A DNA stretch of 64,000 nucleotides, from the NCBI GenBank assembly GCA_033239525.1, contig BSYO01000002.1:15782626-15846625 (forward strand), written 5' to 3'. Both the position numbers and the translations under genes were made by a program. Shown in pieces: positions 46,331 through 59,429 of this stretch; positions within the stretch are counted from its first letter, which is position 1, and the number at the start of each line of letters is the position of its first letter. This stretch comes from Nepenthes gracilis. Lineage: Eukaryota > Streptophyta > Magnoliopsida > Caryophyllales > Nepenthaceae. The notes under the pieces are model-generated. The model was not told the DNA's origin. It made no database searches and saw only the letters and a list, made by a program, of their open reading frames with translations.

Positions 46331-48770
46331 TGTGCGATCTCAATCCTGAAATGTGATAATTATGAAATAATTATGTAGATGAAAATCATGTTTGGGGTTA
46401 AGTATAGTGAAAAATTTGATATCGAAGCAAAAAGGAGTGAAACTGACCAAAGGGAGGACCAGTGCTCGCTGTGCACTCGAGTGCACGGTGAGGCAGAATT
46501 TTGCATGAGAGCTGGCTCGAAGGGCACCCAAGGCAAGACGGGGGCAGCCCCTGGGTATGAGAAGGGAGCTCGATGAGTGCTCGCATGCCCGATCGAGCAC
46601 AGTTTTGAGAAAGGGAGTACTCAAGGCACGCTCGAGTCCCCTGACTATATAAAAGGGGCCTGTGCGCGTTTCTTCAAAATTTTCTTTGGCATTCCGAAAC
46701 GAGATTGAAGGGGGAGAAGAGGAAAAGGGGAAAATAGAAGGAAAGGGAGAAATCCGCCCATTTTGCTCCTATCCGGATAAAAATAACGGTAGATCAGGCT
46801 CAGGCAAGTCTACTCCAGACGTTATATACGATTTTTACAGTGTTTCAATATCTCTGCATTTGTATTTATGTTATAAAAGCATATTTTTTCATATTTTGTA
46901 TAAATAAAGCCTGTTTCTGCAAATTGTTCAAACATATTTCATATTTATCTGCATGTGTGACAATATATAGCTTTGATTTCATGAAAAATCATGTATTTGG
47001 TACTTGATTTATGTCCAAAGCTTTGACTGAAACCCTAGATACGAAAATTAAGGATTTGGTGCTTTAAATTCATGGTTCTACATGTTTACTGTAAATTAAC
47101 GGGATAGATTTTATGTTTATGCATGTGTTTGGTATTCGTTTTATATCTAGGATATTTATCGAAACCCTGAGCACGAAAATGAAGGGATTTAATGTTTAAA
47201 ATCCATAATTTTTTGATATGTGACAATTAATTTGTAAAAGAGTACTATTCGTGTTATGATTTATAGCTGAGAAATTTATACGGAACTGCACTATTAGGTT
47301 TCTGTGGATTTCTGGAGTATTCTGAAAGATTAATGGTGAAATCCTTACTGATTTCTGAAGCTTGACGATTTATAAGCTAAGAAAACGAGAGGAAAACTAT
47401 TTCCAATTCTATTAATTAGGACCCAGGACTGATATACGGTCATGTGAGATTCTCCGGCATGCGTTAGGATATTATGTTGGTAATTGGGGATAACTCTATC
47501 CATGGAGTTATATATGGTCTGCCATTCCTCGAGACGTTATTAGAACTGACTCCAGATGTCAGAAATCCTTCGTTGGCTTTGAATTGTGTGCGTAAAAACA
47601 TAATCGGTCCTTGTTATCATTCCTATTCTTGGCCTTTCATTGTGTGGTGAAAATACAATCTATTCTTAATTATTCGCCCCCTCGGCTAGTAAGGTACGCT
47701 AGTTGGATCCCTAGAATATCGAACTAGAATTTTTGAAGAAACACGTAAGTTTTAGAACTATTTTATGAAACCGTTGCATGATTAAATAGAATCATCATTT
47801 ACTCATGTTTCCATGAACTACTTCTATTCTTCTGACTTGATATTAACATGGTTTTCTGCCCTATCATGATTTACACTTTCTGAGACCTATTTATATGAAA
47901 ATTATGCTTTCCTCATAATTATTGTACCTGTTTCTACTCATCTGCACTCATGTTCTGCATAAAAGTATAAATAATGATTTCTGAGACCTGTTCATATAGA
48001 ATCATACTTTTCTCATGCTTTTATATGTGTTCTTGTTCTTTGACAGTTTCTAGAACCGCCTGTATTATGTTCTGCTAATGTTTCCGTAATCATTGTCTTA
48101 TCGCATTTATTCTTTAAATGCAACTGTATCTATTTAACTGTATTATGTTCTACATGAGAGTATTATATTCTGCACATTTTAGTATCTTACTGGATTTTAG
48201 CTCATTGTTTTGTTTTTCCTCTCTCCAGTTAAGGATATAGAGAAGATACTGGATAACCAGGTGTAGCTAAAGCTCACGAGGAAGATCTGGAGCCTTGGAG
48301 TTTCTGAAGACTTGGGAGTGTGATGATATTATTGTAAATATTTGAATCTTGAAGGAGGATCATGTATAAATAGTTACAATATGTATTATATTTTGTTAGA
48401 ACTATATTTATGCTTTCAAAGGTTTCCGTTAAGGATATAAATGCTTCCGCTATATGTTTTCTGAATTCTGTATAGGTCATAGATGGAATCTCTTATATGT
48501 TTTTAAGTTAGTAGATAGGATTATATTTGTGCCCTGGATGGAAATGGCAAATTGGTGGTACTGTATATGTGTGTTGTAGGTTAAAATGTGATATTCGAAT
48601 AGTTATATGCTTGTACATGTTATAATATACAGGTTGTATATTTGGATTTTTGTCCAATTTTAAATAGAACTCTACTAAAATTTCTACAAAATTACTGATC
48701 TAAATTTATAAATTCTGTCCTGAATCTGTCTGACGAAGGGTCTATGGGAATTAGGATTCATTCCATCACA
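46331..48770 (+). mobile_element. 5' LTR of element B2 (2440 bp)
   Basis: It begins TGTGCGATCTC (a mutated TGTGAGATCCC) and ends TTCCATCACA. U3 has CTCGAG motifs (46485-46635), then TATATAAAAG (46646-46655), donor-like CAG|GCAAGT (46801-46809) and acceptor-like CTCTCCAG (ends 48228), giving a predicted intron of 1425 nt. A degenerate PBS (TGATATTGGAGAAA) follows at 48773. Confidence 0.9.
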
Positions 48771-51737
48771 AATGATATTGGAGAAAACGAGATACCTTAG
48801 GAATGATCTGAATCGCATGTGAAAGCCTAGGAAATAATTATGACTAACTGAATAAATACGTATAGGCATAGGATGAACTAAGTTTTAGGTATTCTAGTCT
48901 GTCTAAGTTAAAAATTGACTTGAACCAGGACTTACAGATTAGTTTAATTGATATTGAATGTTGGCTAGACCTAGACTGATCGATGTAGGTTTAAGGATTC
49001 AGGTCGAATTAGTCTTTGATTGAGGCGAGATGAAGTAGTTAGGATTAGAGAGAATGTTTATGTTTTGTCCTTAATGATTTAAATTTTGAAATGCATCGAT
49101 CCTAACGCTGCCTCTAACTTGATTATTTAAAATTAGTGATCTTGAGATGTTTGTGGATGTAGAAAATAACACGACTCTTAGACAAAGGCTTTCCTCGGAG
49201 TATCGGTCGACTGCGAGGATGAGGAGAAGAGATGTTAAAGGTGATGACCAAATATAATGGATAATGTAAAATTAGTGCTTGAGGTTAAGGTATAAATCCT
49301 AAAGACTTCAAAGGTATTGGTAGTATTTGTAGTGATTTAATATATAAAGGAAACAAGTTAATGTTGTCTCATAAGAGATTGAAAGGGAAATTTAATCGTA
49401 TAATTTGGAATAGCTTGTGCTTCCTCCAGTTAGATAGAAATGGATTCCAGTGCCTGAAACCGAGGTTTCACGGTGATGGTATAAATGCCGAGGTAATGTC
49501 TATCGTGATGAAAAATTAACAACCCTGAATATTGATATTTTAGTATATGCATTATTTGGGACTTCTAATCTATATTTTGTCCATGTATCCTAAGTTCATT
49601 TGTTATTAGAGGAACTTTGATATGGTATTTAGGGATGTTCCTTGACAAAGAAGATATAATTGATTTCCCACTAAGTAGCCTTCTGATAGCTGTGTTGAGG
49701 TCAACCTTGACAATTGAAAATTTGGCGATTAGTTTGAAGGAACTTCAAATTTATGTTTGCAGTGAAGTAGTATTTCTGTAATTGAGAATTACGATTACAT
49801 TGGCCTATGGAGTCTAGCAATTATGAGTTATAGTGGCGCCATTTGGGTTTTGTAAGCTTGTTGGCATTTTATAGGAGATTATACGATGAAATTTTCCAAC
49901 CATAATTATAGAGTGACTTTATGATGATATCATTAAGAAAATTTAAGAAGCCTAAAATGTGATTGGATTTATTTAAAGATAGTACTCTGAGTTGGAAAGG
50001 AATATTTGTTTCATTTGGTTGATATGGCGAATAAGTGGAATTGATAATTTGGAATTGATCTTTCAATGGTGGGAATCCTTTTAGTGTTAAAAAGATACTC
50101 AAGGATATTTGTGTAATTTACATCTAAAGGATACAATGTACTGCAATTATGTTATGCATCCTGAACGAAAGGTAAAATTGATCAAATCTAGAATAGGCAT
50201 TATGTCTAATGAGAAAATGGGATTGCCCTGTGAAAGTTTGAGGATATGTATTTGGAGGAATAGATCAAGCTGATTTGTTTTAACAAGCAGTTTAGAGATG
50301 GATCTAAATCAGCATTAGTCTCTAAAGATTTGTGTGAAATTGAAGGAATATTAATTAGGCGTTGTTGAGAAAGCCTTAAACCCTCTGGAAAGTAGGAATT
50401 AAAAAGTGGGCCAAGTAAGCTGCCCAGTAAATTAGTACAGATAGTTATGCCCTTGAAAAAGATTTGGGTTTTGTCATCCTGCTTCAATAGATAATCACCC
50501 ACAAGTAGAAGTGGGGGAGGTGTCCACAGGGTGAAATTGCTCCACCTGTAATTAAAGTTCTATAACGAGATCTTTAGGGATTTAGGGATAATTCTTTGGA
50601 AGAAATTAAAGACCTATAAATCTAAAAGTTAAAGGTTGTGATAGGTGGATCCCAACATGTTTGAAGAAGGTAAATGTTAAGATTGATGGTTGATATCGGA
50701 AGTCTCCATCAAGGATCGTAGGGATAGATCTTGATATCGTTAAGAAAACTTTAAGATCATGCTTTCCTACATTGTTTGTGGATTGACATCCCTGGGTTAG
50801 GTGGGAAAAGAAATCCTAGGTTAGAATTACCCTTCCATGGTTTGAATTTAGCCATTGGAAGTTCTGTTTAGGAAATCATGGATTTTGTTTTAGGACATAG
50901 TTTGATCTGATCAATTAAGGATCAAAATGGTTATGTTTTGACCGAAGTCGACTTTGGGAATTTCAAATGGATAGATTTGTCTAAGGGTTATGTAGATGAA
51001 CTTCGGTATTTTGAGGAAGAACGAGAAAGGAAATTATGGGTAGACTTATTTGCTTGGAAAGTAGAATATCACATTCCTAAGTTAGGAAACAGAAGCGTGT
51101 CTAAAATGTAGGAGTTATGAAGTTGGAAGTGAAAAGTTCTATTGTCTTGATTTAGGATGATGGAATTGGCCCCCCTAGCTATTATAGATGATGTGTTTGG
51201 ATTGATCTAGTTGACTCATCGATGTACAGACAAAATCTCGAGGTTACTAAGTATATCGGTATTGAAAATTGGGTGACGAACCTGAAACCACATCGAACTT
51301 GTGGTGACTATATGATTGTAATCTTCAGTTCTGTTGCATTGTGAGTGTTATCTTCTCGGTGTGGACATTTTGGGATTAGTGAAATCATGGCTGTTTTGTT
51401 GTCTGAATGTTCCAGGTGGATTTGGTATTTTAGGAAAATGTCATTTTTATGACATACCAACGAAATGAGGTGATTGTAGAGTACCCTGCCTTGGAAGTCT
51501 GATTCTAATTCAAGATTTATGTTAGGATCTTAATTGAACTTGATAAAATAATTAAATATTGGGTCAAATTTGTTGTGATGGTAAATGGTAATCAGATGAT
51601 TTAGAGTTAAATGATTGGATCAGAGTGAAGCAACGGAAGAGTGATGAACTTGTCCATGAATTAAGGTCTAAGGTGATGTTCAGAGGAAATGCTCAATCTT
51701 GAGGTTTAGTATGAAATGAAATGAAGCGTTTCACTTA
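48771..51737 (+). mobile_element. Noncoding internal region of B2
   Basis: About 3 kb with no gag landmark and only short open frames. From about 50500 it aligns with the tail of C (GTGGGGGAGNTGTCC, then GAAATTGCTYCACCTGTAATTA), and from about 51170 also with B1. The PPT next to the 3' LTR is lost or rearranged (about 51725-51760). Confidence 0.75.
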
Positions 51738-54700
51738 TGTAAGATTTGGAACGAAGTTAGAAAAGTGTTTGGTCTTAAGTATTGTGAAAAATTTGGTACC
51801 GAAGTAAAAAAGAGTGAAACCGGCCAAAGGGAGGATAGGCGCTCGTTGTGTGCTCGAGAACACGGTGAGGCATAATTTTGAGTGAGGGCCCACTTGAAGG
51901 GTGCCTGAGGCAAGGCGGGGGCGGCCCCTGCGTATGAGAAGGGCACTCGATGGGCACTTGAGTGACCCATTGAGCGCGGTTTTGCAAAAGGGAGTGCTCG
52001 ACGTGCGCTCGAGCACCCCGACTGATATAAAAGGGGGCCATGCACAATTCTTCAGCATTTTCTTCGGCATTCCGAAACGAGAACGAAGGGAGAGAAGAGG
52101 AAAAGGAGAAAAGAGAAGGAGAGGGAGAAATCTACCCATTCCGCTCTGATCTGGTAAAAAATAATGATAGATCATACTCAGGCAAGTATACTCCGAACAT
52201 TATATACCGTTTTTACAGTGTTTTAGTATCTCTACAACTGTATTTATGCTCTCAAATCATGTTTGTGACGGACCAGATTATTCTCCATCGAATAACCTCC
52301 GTCAATGGTAACATAAACTAAAGTCCACAATTAACCTACGGATTCTACAGAAATTTCGGCAGAGTACCCTCTGCAACTGGACGAAAACAAAAAATACAAC
52401 CTGTTTAAAAACATCTTGTACAAGCACACATCTAACCAAAATAATTAACACAAAGCCTACAGCACAACACACAGGATCACAACACTGCCATATCATCCAT
52501 GGCTCCAGTACAGTAACCCTATCTACTATACTGGGTCTAGAGAGATGACATCTAACAAAACTCAAAATCCGAAAACATCAACACAAATGCGGAAGCATAA
52601 CTAGATCATCAAAAATGTGCAGAAGCATAACAAAACCATAATACAACAACAAGCCATATCCATCCATGAGTGGCTGTTTACATTCTAATATGATAAACAT
52701 AACCCAATCTTCAAGCTTCGATGTCCAGCTAATATCTTCAAGCAAGTCTCTCTCCTTGCTCTAACTAATCTAGTGCCAGCTAAGTGTTTTCATCTGGAAG
52801 GAAAAACAGCAAGAGTGAGTGTACAGTTCAGCAAATATAATCATACTCAATACTCGTAGACAAATAATAGAACAACTGGAATGGGGGGGATACAAGCAAT
52901 CTCAATAATCATGAATCAGGAGAGGGAACATGAAACATATGGAATCATTGGATTCCCACGGTTACATCGATTAGACATTATTTATTTTTATCATTATATC
53001 ATCTTTACGGACCTGGGTTAGTAGGCCGTACTAACCAACGATGCGAGAGAACGAGGAAAGGAATGTGTTCGCTACACATTCTAAAGCCACGGCTACATTT
53101 TAGGTCTGTAGCACTCAACCATCGGTTGCATCTCCACTATGCAACATTTAACCAAACGGTGACATTTTAGGCCTGCAGCACTCGGCCAACATGCCCCATA
53201 TCCCCTGGGGACCAGGGCAATCCTCGTTCTTCCACAGTAGTTTCCTAAAGTGTACCACAAACATCACCCGCTCCCACGAGCGGCCAAAATACGTGGCCAG
53301 GTATTCCTCGGGCTCACACCGCGATGGACATGGTAAGCTAAAGAATACTACCACTATGAATCATGGTCCTAGTTTCAAGATTAGTTTCAACACTTGGAGA
53401 GAAAAATCCACATTTGCAATACATATTCTCAACTTAGGAAGTCCCATTCCCATCACAAACATCTCCATCCGGGAGATCATTCCATCAAAATGCACAATGT
53501 GGATTTCCTTCCATTTACTTGCTCGATTCACAACTTTCTGTGGGAATCAATCCCCTTATTCTTAACATTACATTCCAATTTCACGAGGGACATTAGGATT
53601 TCTTACCTCCGATAACAATACATTCCAAGTTCACAAGGGACATTAGGATTTCTTACCTCCGATGATCACATATCGCCTTAGAAGCCTCCGGGACTCTTTC
53701 CCCACTTCTGGTATCCAAATACACATTTTTAGGGTTTACACTTTAACACAACATTTGGCACCAGTTTCATTACAATTAAATAGAGGCAAAGCATGCAAAT
53801 TTACACTTTAATCTCGGGTGAACAGTGTCAGGGGGCTTTTAGAGCATCCAGACGCCGCGAACGGTTCGATACTTGTGAAATCGGGCGTCCAGTTGATACA
53901 TATGCACAATTGGGACATGGTGATTCATCTTTTGGGGTCGATTCAACATACAACAAAGGTGGAAACATGCAATTTTCCCCTTTACACTCGGATGAACAGT
54001 GTCAGGGCCGATTTAGAGGGCCCGGACATCGCGATCGGGTTGAAACGTGCGAGATCGAACTCGCAGCCGGCATATATACATCATTGGGATGTGGGGATTC
54101 ACTTTTTGAGGTCGATTCCATGATACACGGAAGGGAAATAGGAAATCCCCAATTTTGTGGGTCAGGGTTTCGGTGAAACCAAACCGATTGAATCGAACAC
54201 GATTCGAACAACTAACTACATATTCTTGGACCTCAAGGCACGGGCTTCATGATTCTAATGTTCACGGTGGGTATCGACACAAAATACACAACAAAATCAA
54301 GCAAAACAACGAAAGAGAATGAGAAGTGAGTATGAGAACACTTGCATCGACGCGTGCTTTCACCTTTATAACTAGCTCTGGACGGATTTGGACTCCAAGG
54401 CCTCGATCTCCTCCCTTCTCTCACTTGAATCAGTGCTCTCTCTCTCTCTAGAAGCTTCGGGGTTCGTGGGAAAATGAGGAAAAGAAGGCAGGGCGCGACT
54501 TAAAAAGGCGCCACCGCTCGAGCGCGCCTCGAGCGAGCATCAGGCGCCCGCAAATCTGGAATTCCCGCTCGAGCGGAGCTCGAGTGGCCAGGGGGCGGGC
54601 GAGGTTCTGGAAAACACGCTCGAGCCACGGCTCGAGCGCGCAGCAGGCGCATGCCTACGGGCAGCGCTTCAACAGCACGAACCCGAATTCTTCTCGATTT

Positions 54701-56672
54701 TTCTTCCGATACCCAACCTTATTCGTTCCATAGGCCTACTATTAATCATTAGCATACTAATCACCTCATCATTACCAAGTTTTTAGATCCGGAACCTCAC
54801 AATATTTTTTTATGTTTTGTATAAATAAAGTCTGTTTCTATAACGGTTTATCTGCATATGTAACAATATATACGGTTTTGATTTCATGAAAAATCATGTA
54901 TTTGGTACTCGATTTATGTCTGAAAGCTTGACCAAAATCTTAGATACAAAAATTAAGGATTTGGTGCTTTAAATACATGATTCTGCATGTTTACTGTAAA
55001 TTAACTAGATAGATTTTATATTTATGCATGTGTTTGGTATCCGTTTTATATCTGAAATATTTAACGAAACCCATAGCACGAAAATGAAAGGATTTAATGT
55101 TTAAATTACATAATTTTTGATATGTGACAGTTAATTTATAGAAGAGTACTGTTCGTGTTATGATTTATAACTGAGAAATTTACACGGAATCACAGTGTTA
55201 AGTTTTTGTGGATTTTTGGAGTATTCTGAAGGATTAATGGTGAAATCCTTACTGATTTCTAAAACTTGATGAGTTATAAGCTAAGAAAATAAGAGGAAAA
55301 TTGTTCTGATTCTGTCAATTAGGACCCAAGACTGATATATGGTCATGTGTGATTCTTCGGCATGCCTTAAGATATTACGGTGGTAATCGAAGATAACTCC
55401 TTCCATGGAGTTATACATGGTCTACCCTTCCTCGGAGCGTTACTGGAACTGACTCTGGAGGTCAAAAATCCTCCATTGGCTTTGAATTACGTGCCTAAAA
55501 AAATAATCGGTCCCTGTTATCGTTCCTATTCCTGGCCTTTGATTGTGTGGTGAAAACACAATCTATTCCCGATTATTCGCCCCCTTGGCTAGTAGGGTAC
55601 ACTAGTTGGGTCCCTAGAATATCGAACTAGAATTTCTGATGAAACACGTAAGTTTTGGAATTGTTTTATGAAACCGTTGCATGTTTAAATAGACTCATGT
55701 TTTACTCCTATTTTCATGAATTGCTTACGTTCTTTTGACATGATATTAACGTGGTTTTCTACCCTAACATGATTTATGATTTTTGAGACCTGTTTATATA
55801 AAAATTATGCTTTCTTCATAATTATTGTACATGTTTCTGCTCATCTGCACTTATATTCTGCATGAAAGTATAAATAATAATTTTCGAGACCTGTTCTTGT
55901 AGAATCATGATTTTCTCATGGTTTTGTATATGTTCTTGTTCTTTGACAGTTTCTAGAACCGCCTATATTGCGTTCTGCTAATATTTCCGTAATCATTGTC
56001 TTATCGCATTTATTCTTTAAATGTAACTGTATCCACTTTACTGTATTATATTCTGTACGAGAGTATTATATTCTGCATATTTTAGTACCTTGCTGGGCTT
56101 CGGTTGACTGTTCTGTTTTTCCCCTCTAGATAAGGATATAGAGAAGATACAGGATAACCAGGTATAGCTAGAGCTAGCAAGGAAGATTTGGAACCTTAGA
56201 GTTTCTAAAGACTTAGGACTGTGATGATGTTATTGTAAATATCTGAATCTTGAAGGAGGATCATGTATAAATAGTTACGATATGTATTATATTCTATCAG
56301 AACTGTATTTTTACTTCTGCAAGTTTCTGTTAAAGATATAGATGCTTCCGCTATATGTTTTCTGGATTTTGTATAGGTCCTAGATGGTATCTCTTATATG
56401 TTTTTGATTTAGTAGATAGGATTATATTTGAGCCATGGATGAAAATAGCAAATTGGTAGTCTTGTGTATATGTATTGTAGGTTAAAATGTGGTATTTGAA
56501 TAGTTATGTGCTTGTATAGGTTATAATATACAGGTTGTATATTTTGGTTTCTGTCCAATTTTAAATAGAACTCTACCAAAATTTCTACAGAATTACTAAT
56601 CTAAATTTATAAATTCTGTCTTGAATTTGTCTTACGGAGGGTCCTATGGGAATTAGGATCTGTTCCGTCACA
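51738..56672 (+). mobile_element. 3' LTR of element B2, with nested solo LTR
   Basis: After removal of 52264-54801 it aligns with 46331-48770, except that the first about 50 bases are altered (no TGTGAGATCCC). Landmarks are CTCGAG motifs (51850-52015), TATAAAAG (52026-52033), donor-like CAG|GCAAGT (52179-52187), acceptor-like CCCCTCTAG (ends 56129) and end TTCCGTCACA. The solo LTR sits inside the predicted intron. Confidence 0.88.
52264..54801 (-). mobile_element. Solo LTR (family 2), 2538 bp, TSD ATGTT/ATATT
   Basis: On the minus strand it reads TGTGAGGTTCC...CCGTCACA. It is flanked by ATGTT (52259-52263) and ATATT (54802-54806), and the host LTR rejoins as in 46880-46920. The minus strand has a CTCGAGC-rich U3 (54655-54510), a donor-like GAT|GCAAGT (54348-54340), a CTCAC box and acceptor-like CCTTCCAG (ends 52794). 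It is the complete reference copy for 1-1313, 15231-16304 and 61651-64000. Confidence 0.92.
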
Positions 56673-56677
56673 CCATG

Positions 56678-57600
56678 TCCCTAACTTTTTAAAGTAGATA
56701 TAGGTTCTCTCTCTAGAGTTGAGTGTTACAATGTGAGTCAAAACTTTTGACTCAGAGGCTGGGTAGCCAAAACATACTAATTGGTGTTTCTTGGGTTGAC
56801 TCCCTAGGGGTTATTCTATAGGACATAGTATAGACGGGAGCTCATCTACCAAGGAGCCCCCTATGTCTTCCAATTTAATTTTCAACTCGTACAATAAGGT
56901 CTAGTTACTTACTTCCACCTATCCATTTGTTTAGGGGTAAGCTACAAAGGTATGAACCAGTTTGATATCTAAACTTGTGTAGTATTTAGTAAATATTTTT
57001 TTGATAAATTGGATATCATTGTTGGTTACTATAATTTCTGGTATCCGAAATTTGTAAATTATATTTTGGCGAATAAACTTAGTCACATTCTACTCGATAA
57101 TTTTTGCCAGTCGGGAAGCCTCGACCACCCTCATAAAATAATCTATCACTATTATAACAAATTTTCTCTGCCCTGCTATGATAGGAAATGGGCCCAATAT
57201 ATTAAGCCCCCACTATGTATAGGGCCATGGCAACTATAGGGCTTTAAGTTTGGTGTGAGGTTGATGAGCGACATTTCTGTGGATTTGGCAACTCACATAT
57301 TTTAATGAATTTCATAGCATCTTTTTTCATGGTTGATCAGTAGCAGACCTACTATATGATCTTGAATGTAAGTTATTTCCCTCAATATGTGACCTGCAGA
57401 TTCTAAGATGTACTTCGCTCAAAGTATAGCCAGCCTCAACTGTTGTTGAATACTGCATATAAGGCATAGAGTATCCTTTTTGGGACAGCTTTCCATCCAT
57501 GAGCGTGTACCACCTGGCCATCTTCTTTATGCGTTTAGCTGCTTCTAGATTCTCCAATAATGAGCCCTCTTCATGGTATTTCTAGTACGGAGACATCCAT
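56678..57600 (-). pseudogene. pol: Integrase core and zinc-binding domain of element D
   Basis: On the minus strand, from right to left: an H2C2-type region with RWYTLMDGKLSQKGYSMPY and YTLSEVHLRICRSHIEG (57510-57390), then the core starting LNILGPFPIIAGQRKFVII. The first catalytic Asp is in VIDYFMRVVEA (about 57110), and the second-Asp box reads VTNNDIQF where TDNG is usual, so that Asp is Asn. Several stops and frame changes occur. The region leads into the C-terminus at 46325-46076 once B2 is removed. The style (DYFxxWVEA, GYSMPY) is Tat lineage. Confidence 0.85.
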
Positions 57601-58345
57601 GTTTCCTTGTTTGAGATTAGGAGCATCTCCTCTGGAACTTTTATGCTCAGGATCATGAGGACTTCTTTTATATCCCTTGCATATTGTTTGGGATTTTCAA
57701 GTGTGGCTATTTTTACCAATTTATCTGCCTTCTAGTTATCTTCCTTCGGGATGTGGTGATCTCCACATTGTTGAATAGTTCTAGTAGATCCTTCACATTG
57801 AAGAGGGACAAGGTACTTTGTCAGGAACAAATTGGACACTTTGAAGTTTTCAATCACTTGGTTGACCACTAGCTTGGAATTGCTACGGACAATCCATCTC
57901 TCTATCATGCACTCCTTTGCTAGCCTAAGCCCAATATCATCAAGTACTTTTTTTCAAATCCTTTTGGAGTCAGTAAAATCATGTCAGCCCCACTTCTCGA
58001 TCAAGAGGATGACACATCAACATACAAAATTCATGTTGGAGTTTCCTCACTTTGAAGCTTGCCTTTGTCCTCCTCTAAGATTTTTGAAATTAGGGTTGTT
58101 ATCTCGACTACAAAGTCCATGAGAGTTTATCCCTTTATAGATAGTCATGCTCAGAACTCTATGTCAAACTCACCAAACTCCACAGCTCATTTTATCAAAT
58201 GTCCAGACATGTTGGGTCTGTGTAAGATCCCTTTCAATGGTTGGTTAGTTAGGACAATGATCTTATAGGTCTAGAAGTATGGATGGAGTTTTCTTATAGA
58301 GTGTATCAAAGCTAGACTGACCCTTTTGGCATGTAAGTATTGAAT
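57601..58345 (-). pseudogene. pol: RNase H region of element D
   Basis: The minus-strand translation contains IIVLTNQPLKGILHRPNMSG, then AVEFGEFDIEF and TLMDFVVE. These are the ordered landmarks of the Tat-lineage RNase H end (LTDQPL...SGRLxKWAVELxEFDIxY...ADFxAE). Scattered stops interrupt it. Plus-strand open frames here are its shadows. Confidence 0.83.
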
Positions 58346-58349
58346 CTTT

Positions 58350-59230
58350 GTATCTGTCAGGATCTTATTGACATAGTAAATCAGCCGTTATATTTCAACT
58401 TCTTGCCTGACCAAGATTGAATTCAATGCCATGTCAGAGATGGCTAAGTAAAGATATAACTCTTCTCCTTCTTTTGGAGAGGATATGAGCGGGGACATGA
58501 TGAGGTATTCCTTCAATTCCTGAAAAGCTGACTAACACTCTTCTATCCAATGGAAACCTTTCACCTCGGTCTCTCTCAGAGGTTTAAAGAAGATAAGGTA
58601 CTTCTTAACTAATTTCCTTCAAGGTTTAGGGAGGATTCATATTGTTAATTACTTTAATTTTATCTGAGTTCACCTTAATTTTCTAGTGAGATATTATAAA
58701 GCCAAAGAATTTTTTGGAGGTTACTCCAATGATGCACTTTATTAGATTCAATTTCATTTGATGCACTCGGAACACTCTAAAAGCTTCATCTTGGTCTTAA
58801 ATATGGTTATCGGCTAGTATATTTTTTATGAGCATGTCATCCATGTACACCTCCATATGCCTTTGTATTTGGAACTCGAACATTTAATTAACCATCTTTT
58901 TATATGTCACCCCAACGTTCTTTAGACTGAAGGGTATAACCTTATAGTAGTATGTTCCCTGATCAGCCATGAGCAAAGTTAGCTCCTCATCTTTTGGCAC
59001 ATTTGGATTAGTTGTATCCTAAGTAAGTATTCATGAAACTTAGTAGTTCATGTCCGAATGTTGAATCCACCAACAAATCAATCATTGGCAATGGAAAGCT
59101 AGCATTTGGACAGGTCTTATTTACATCAATAAAGTCGATGTGCATCTGCCACCTCCCATTGCTTCTCTTGACAATGACAACATTCAATAGTCAATCTAGA
59201 AGAAGACATTGTTATCCTGTTACTTTACGT
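58350..59230 (-). pseudogene. pol: Reverse transcriptase of element D (Tat lineage)
   Basis: On the minus strand: NVVIVKRSNGRWQMHIDFID, NKTCPNASFPLPMIDLLVDS and GHELLSFMN (59205-59030). Further left the active-site box EVYMDDMLIKN is at about 58855-58822, with both Asp present. The 'DF-D-NK-CP--SFPLP' wording and the YMDDML-K box separate it from the chromovirus RT of element A ([14 protein letters not shown]). Stops and frameshifts, for example around 58900-58980, break it. Confidence 0.87.
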
Positions 59231-59429
59231 GGATAGTATGCTTATTGTGGGGAGGATTACCTTTTGGATTGGTAAGTTAAAGAAGTAGTTTGGAAAGCCT
59301 TTTGCTATGAAAGACTTAAGATTAGTAAAAAAAATTCTTGGCAGAAGAATATTTTATGGCTAGAAAGAGAAGAGGCTTTAGATATCCTAAAAAGGCTTTA
59401 TTAAAAAGGTGCTTCCAATATTTTAATAT
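59231..59429. other. Unassigned junction between element D and the next LTR
   Basis: The sequence leaves recognisable RT at about 59230 and reaches LTR-like sequence at about 59430. No motif, PPT or LTR start (TGTGAG type) was found, so this edge is probably a deletion or rearrangement. Confidence 0.35.

Larger units (their letters stand above)
46331..56672 (+). mobile_element. Element B2: LTR element with no coding region, TSD CCATG
   Basis: Perfect TSDs CCATG flank it (46326-46330 and 56673-56677). The 5' LTR is 46331-48770. The internal region (48771 to about 51737) shows no recognisable gag or pol. The 3' LTR (about 51738-56672) contains a solo LTR (52264-54801). It inserted into the integrase of element D. 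Without the solo LTR it is about 7.8 kb. It is the third member of the B/C internal-sequence group. Confidence 0.92.

Noticed and set aside
53191..54211. Frames of 60-127 codons on both strands, also at 62304-63665
   Set aside because: Both regions are family 2 LTR copies. The frames recur because the LTRs are homologous, and they carry different stops and shifts.
57009..57239. Plus-strand 76-codon frame
   Set aside because: It is the antisense shadow of the integrase core of element D, which reads coherently on the minus strand.
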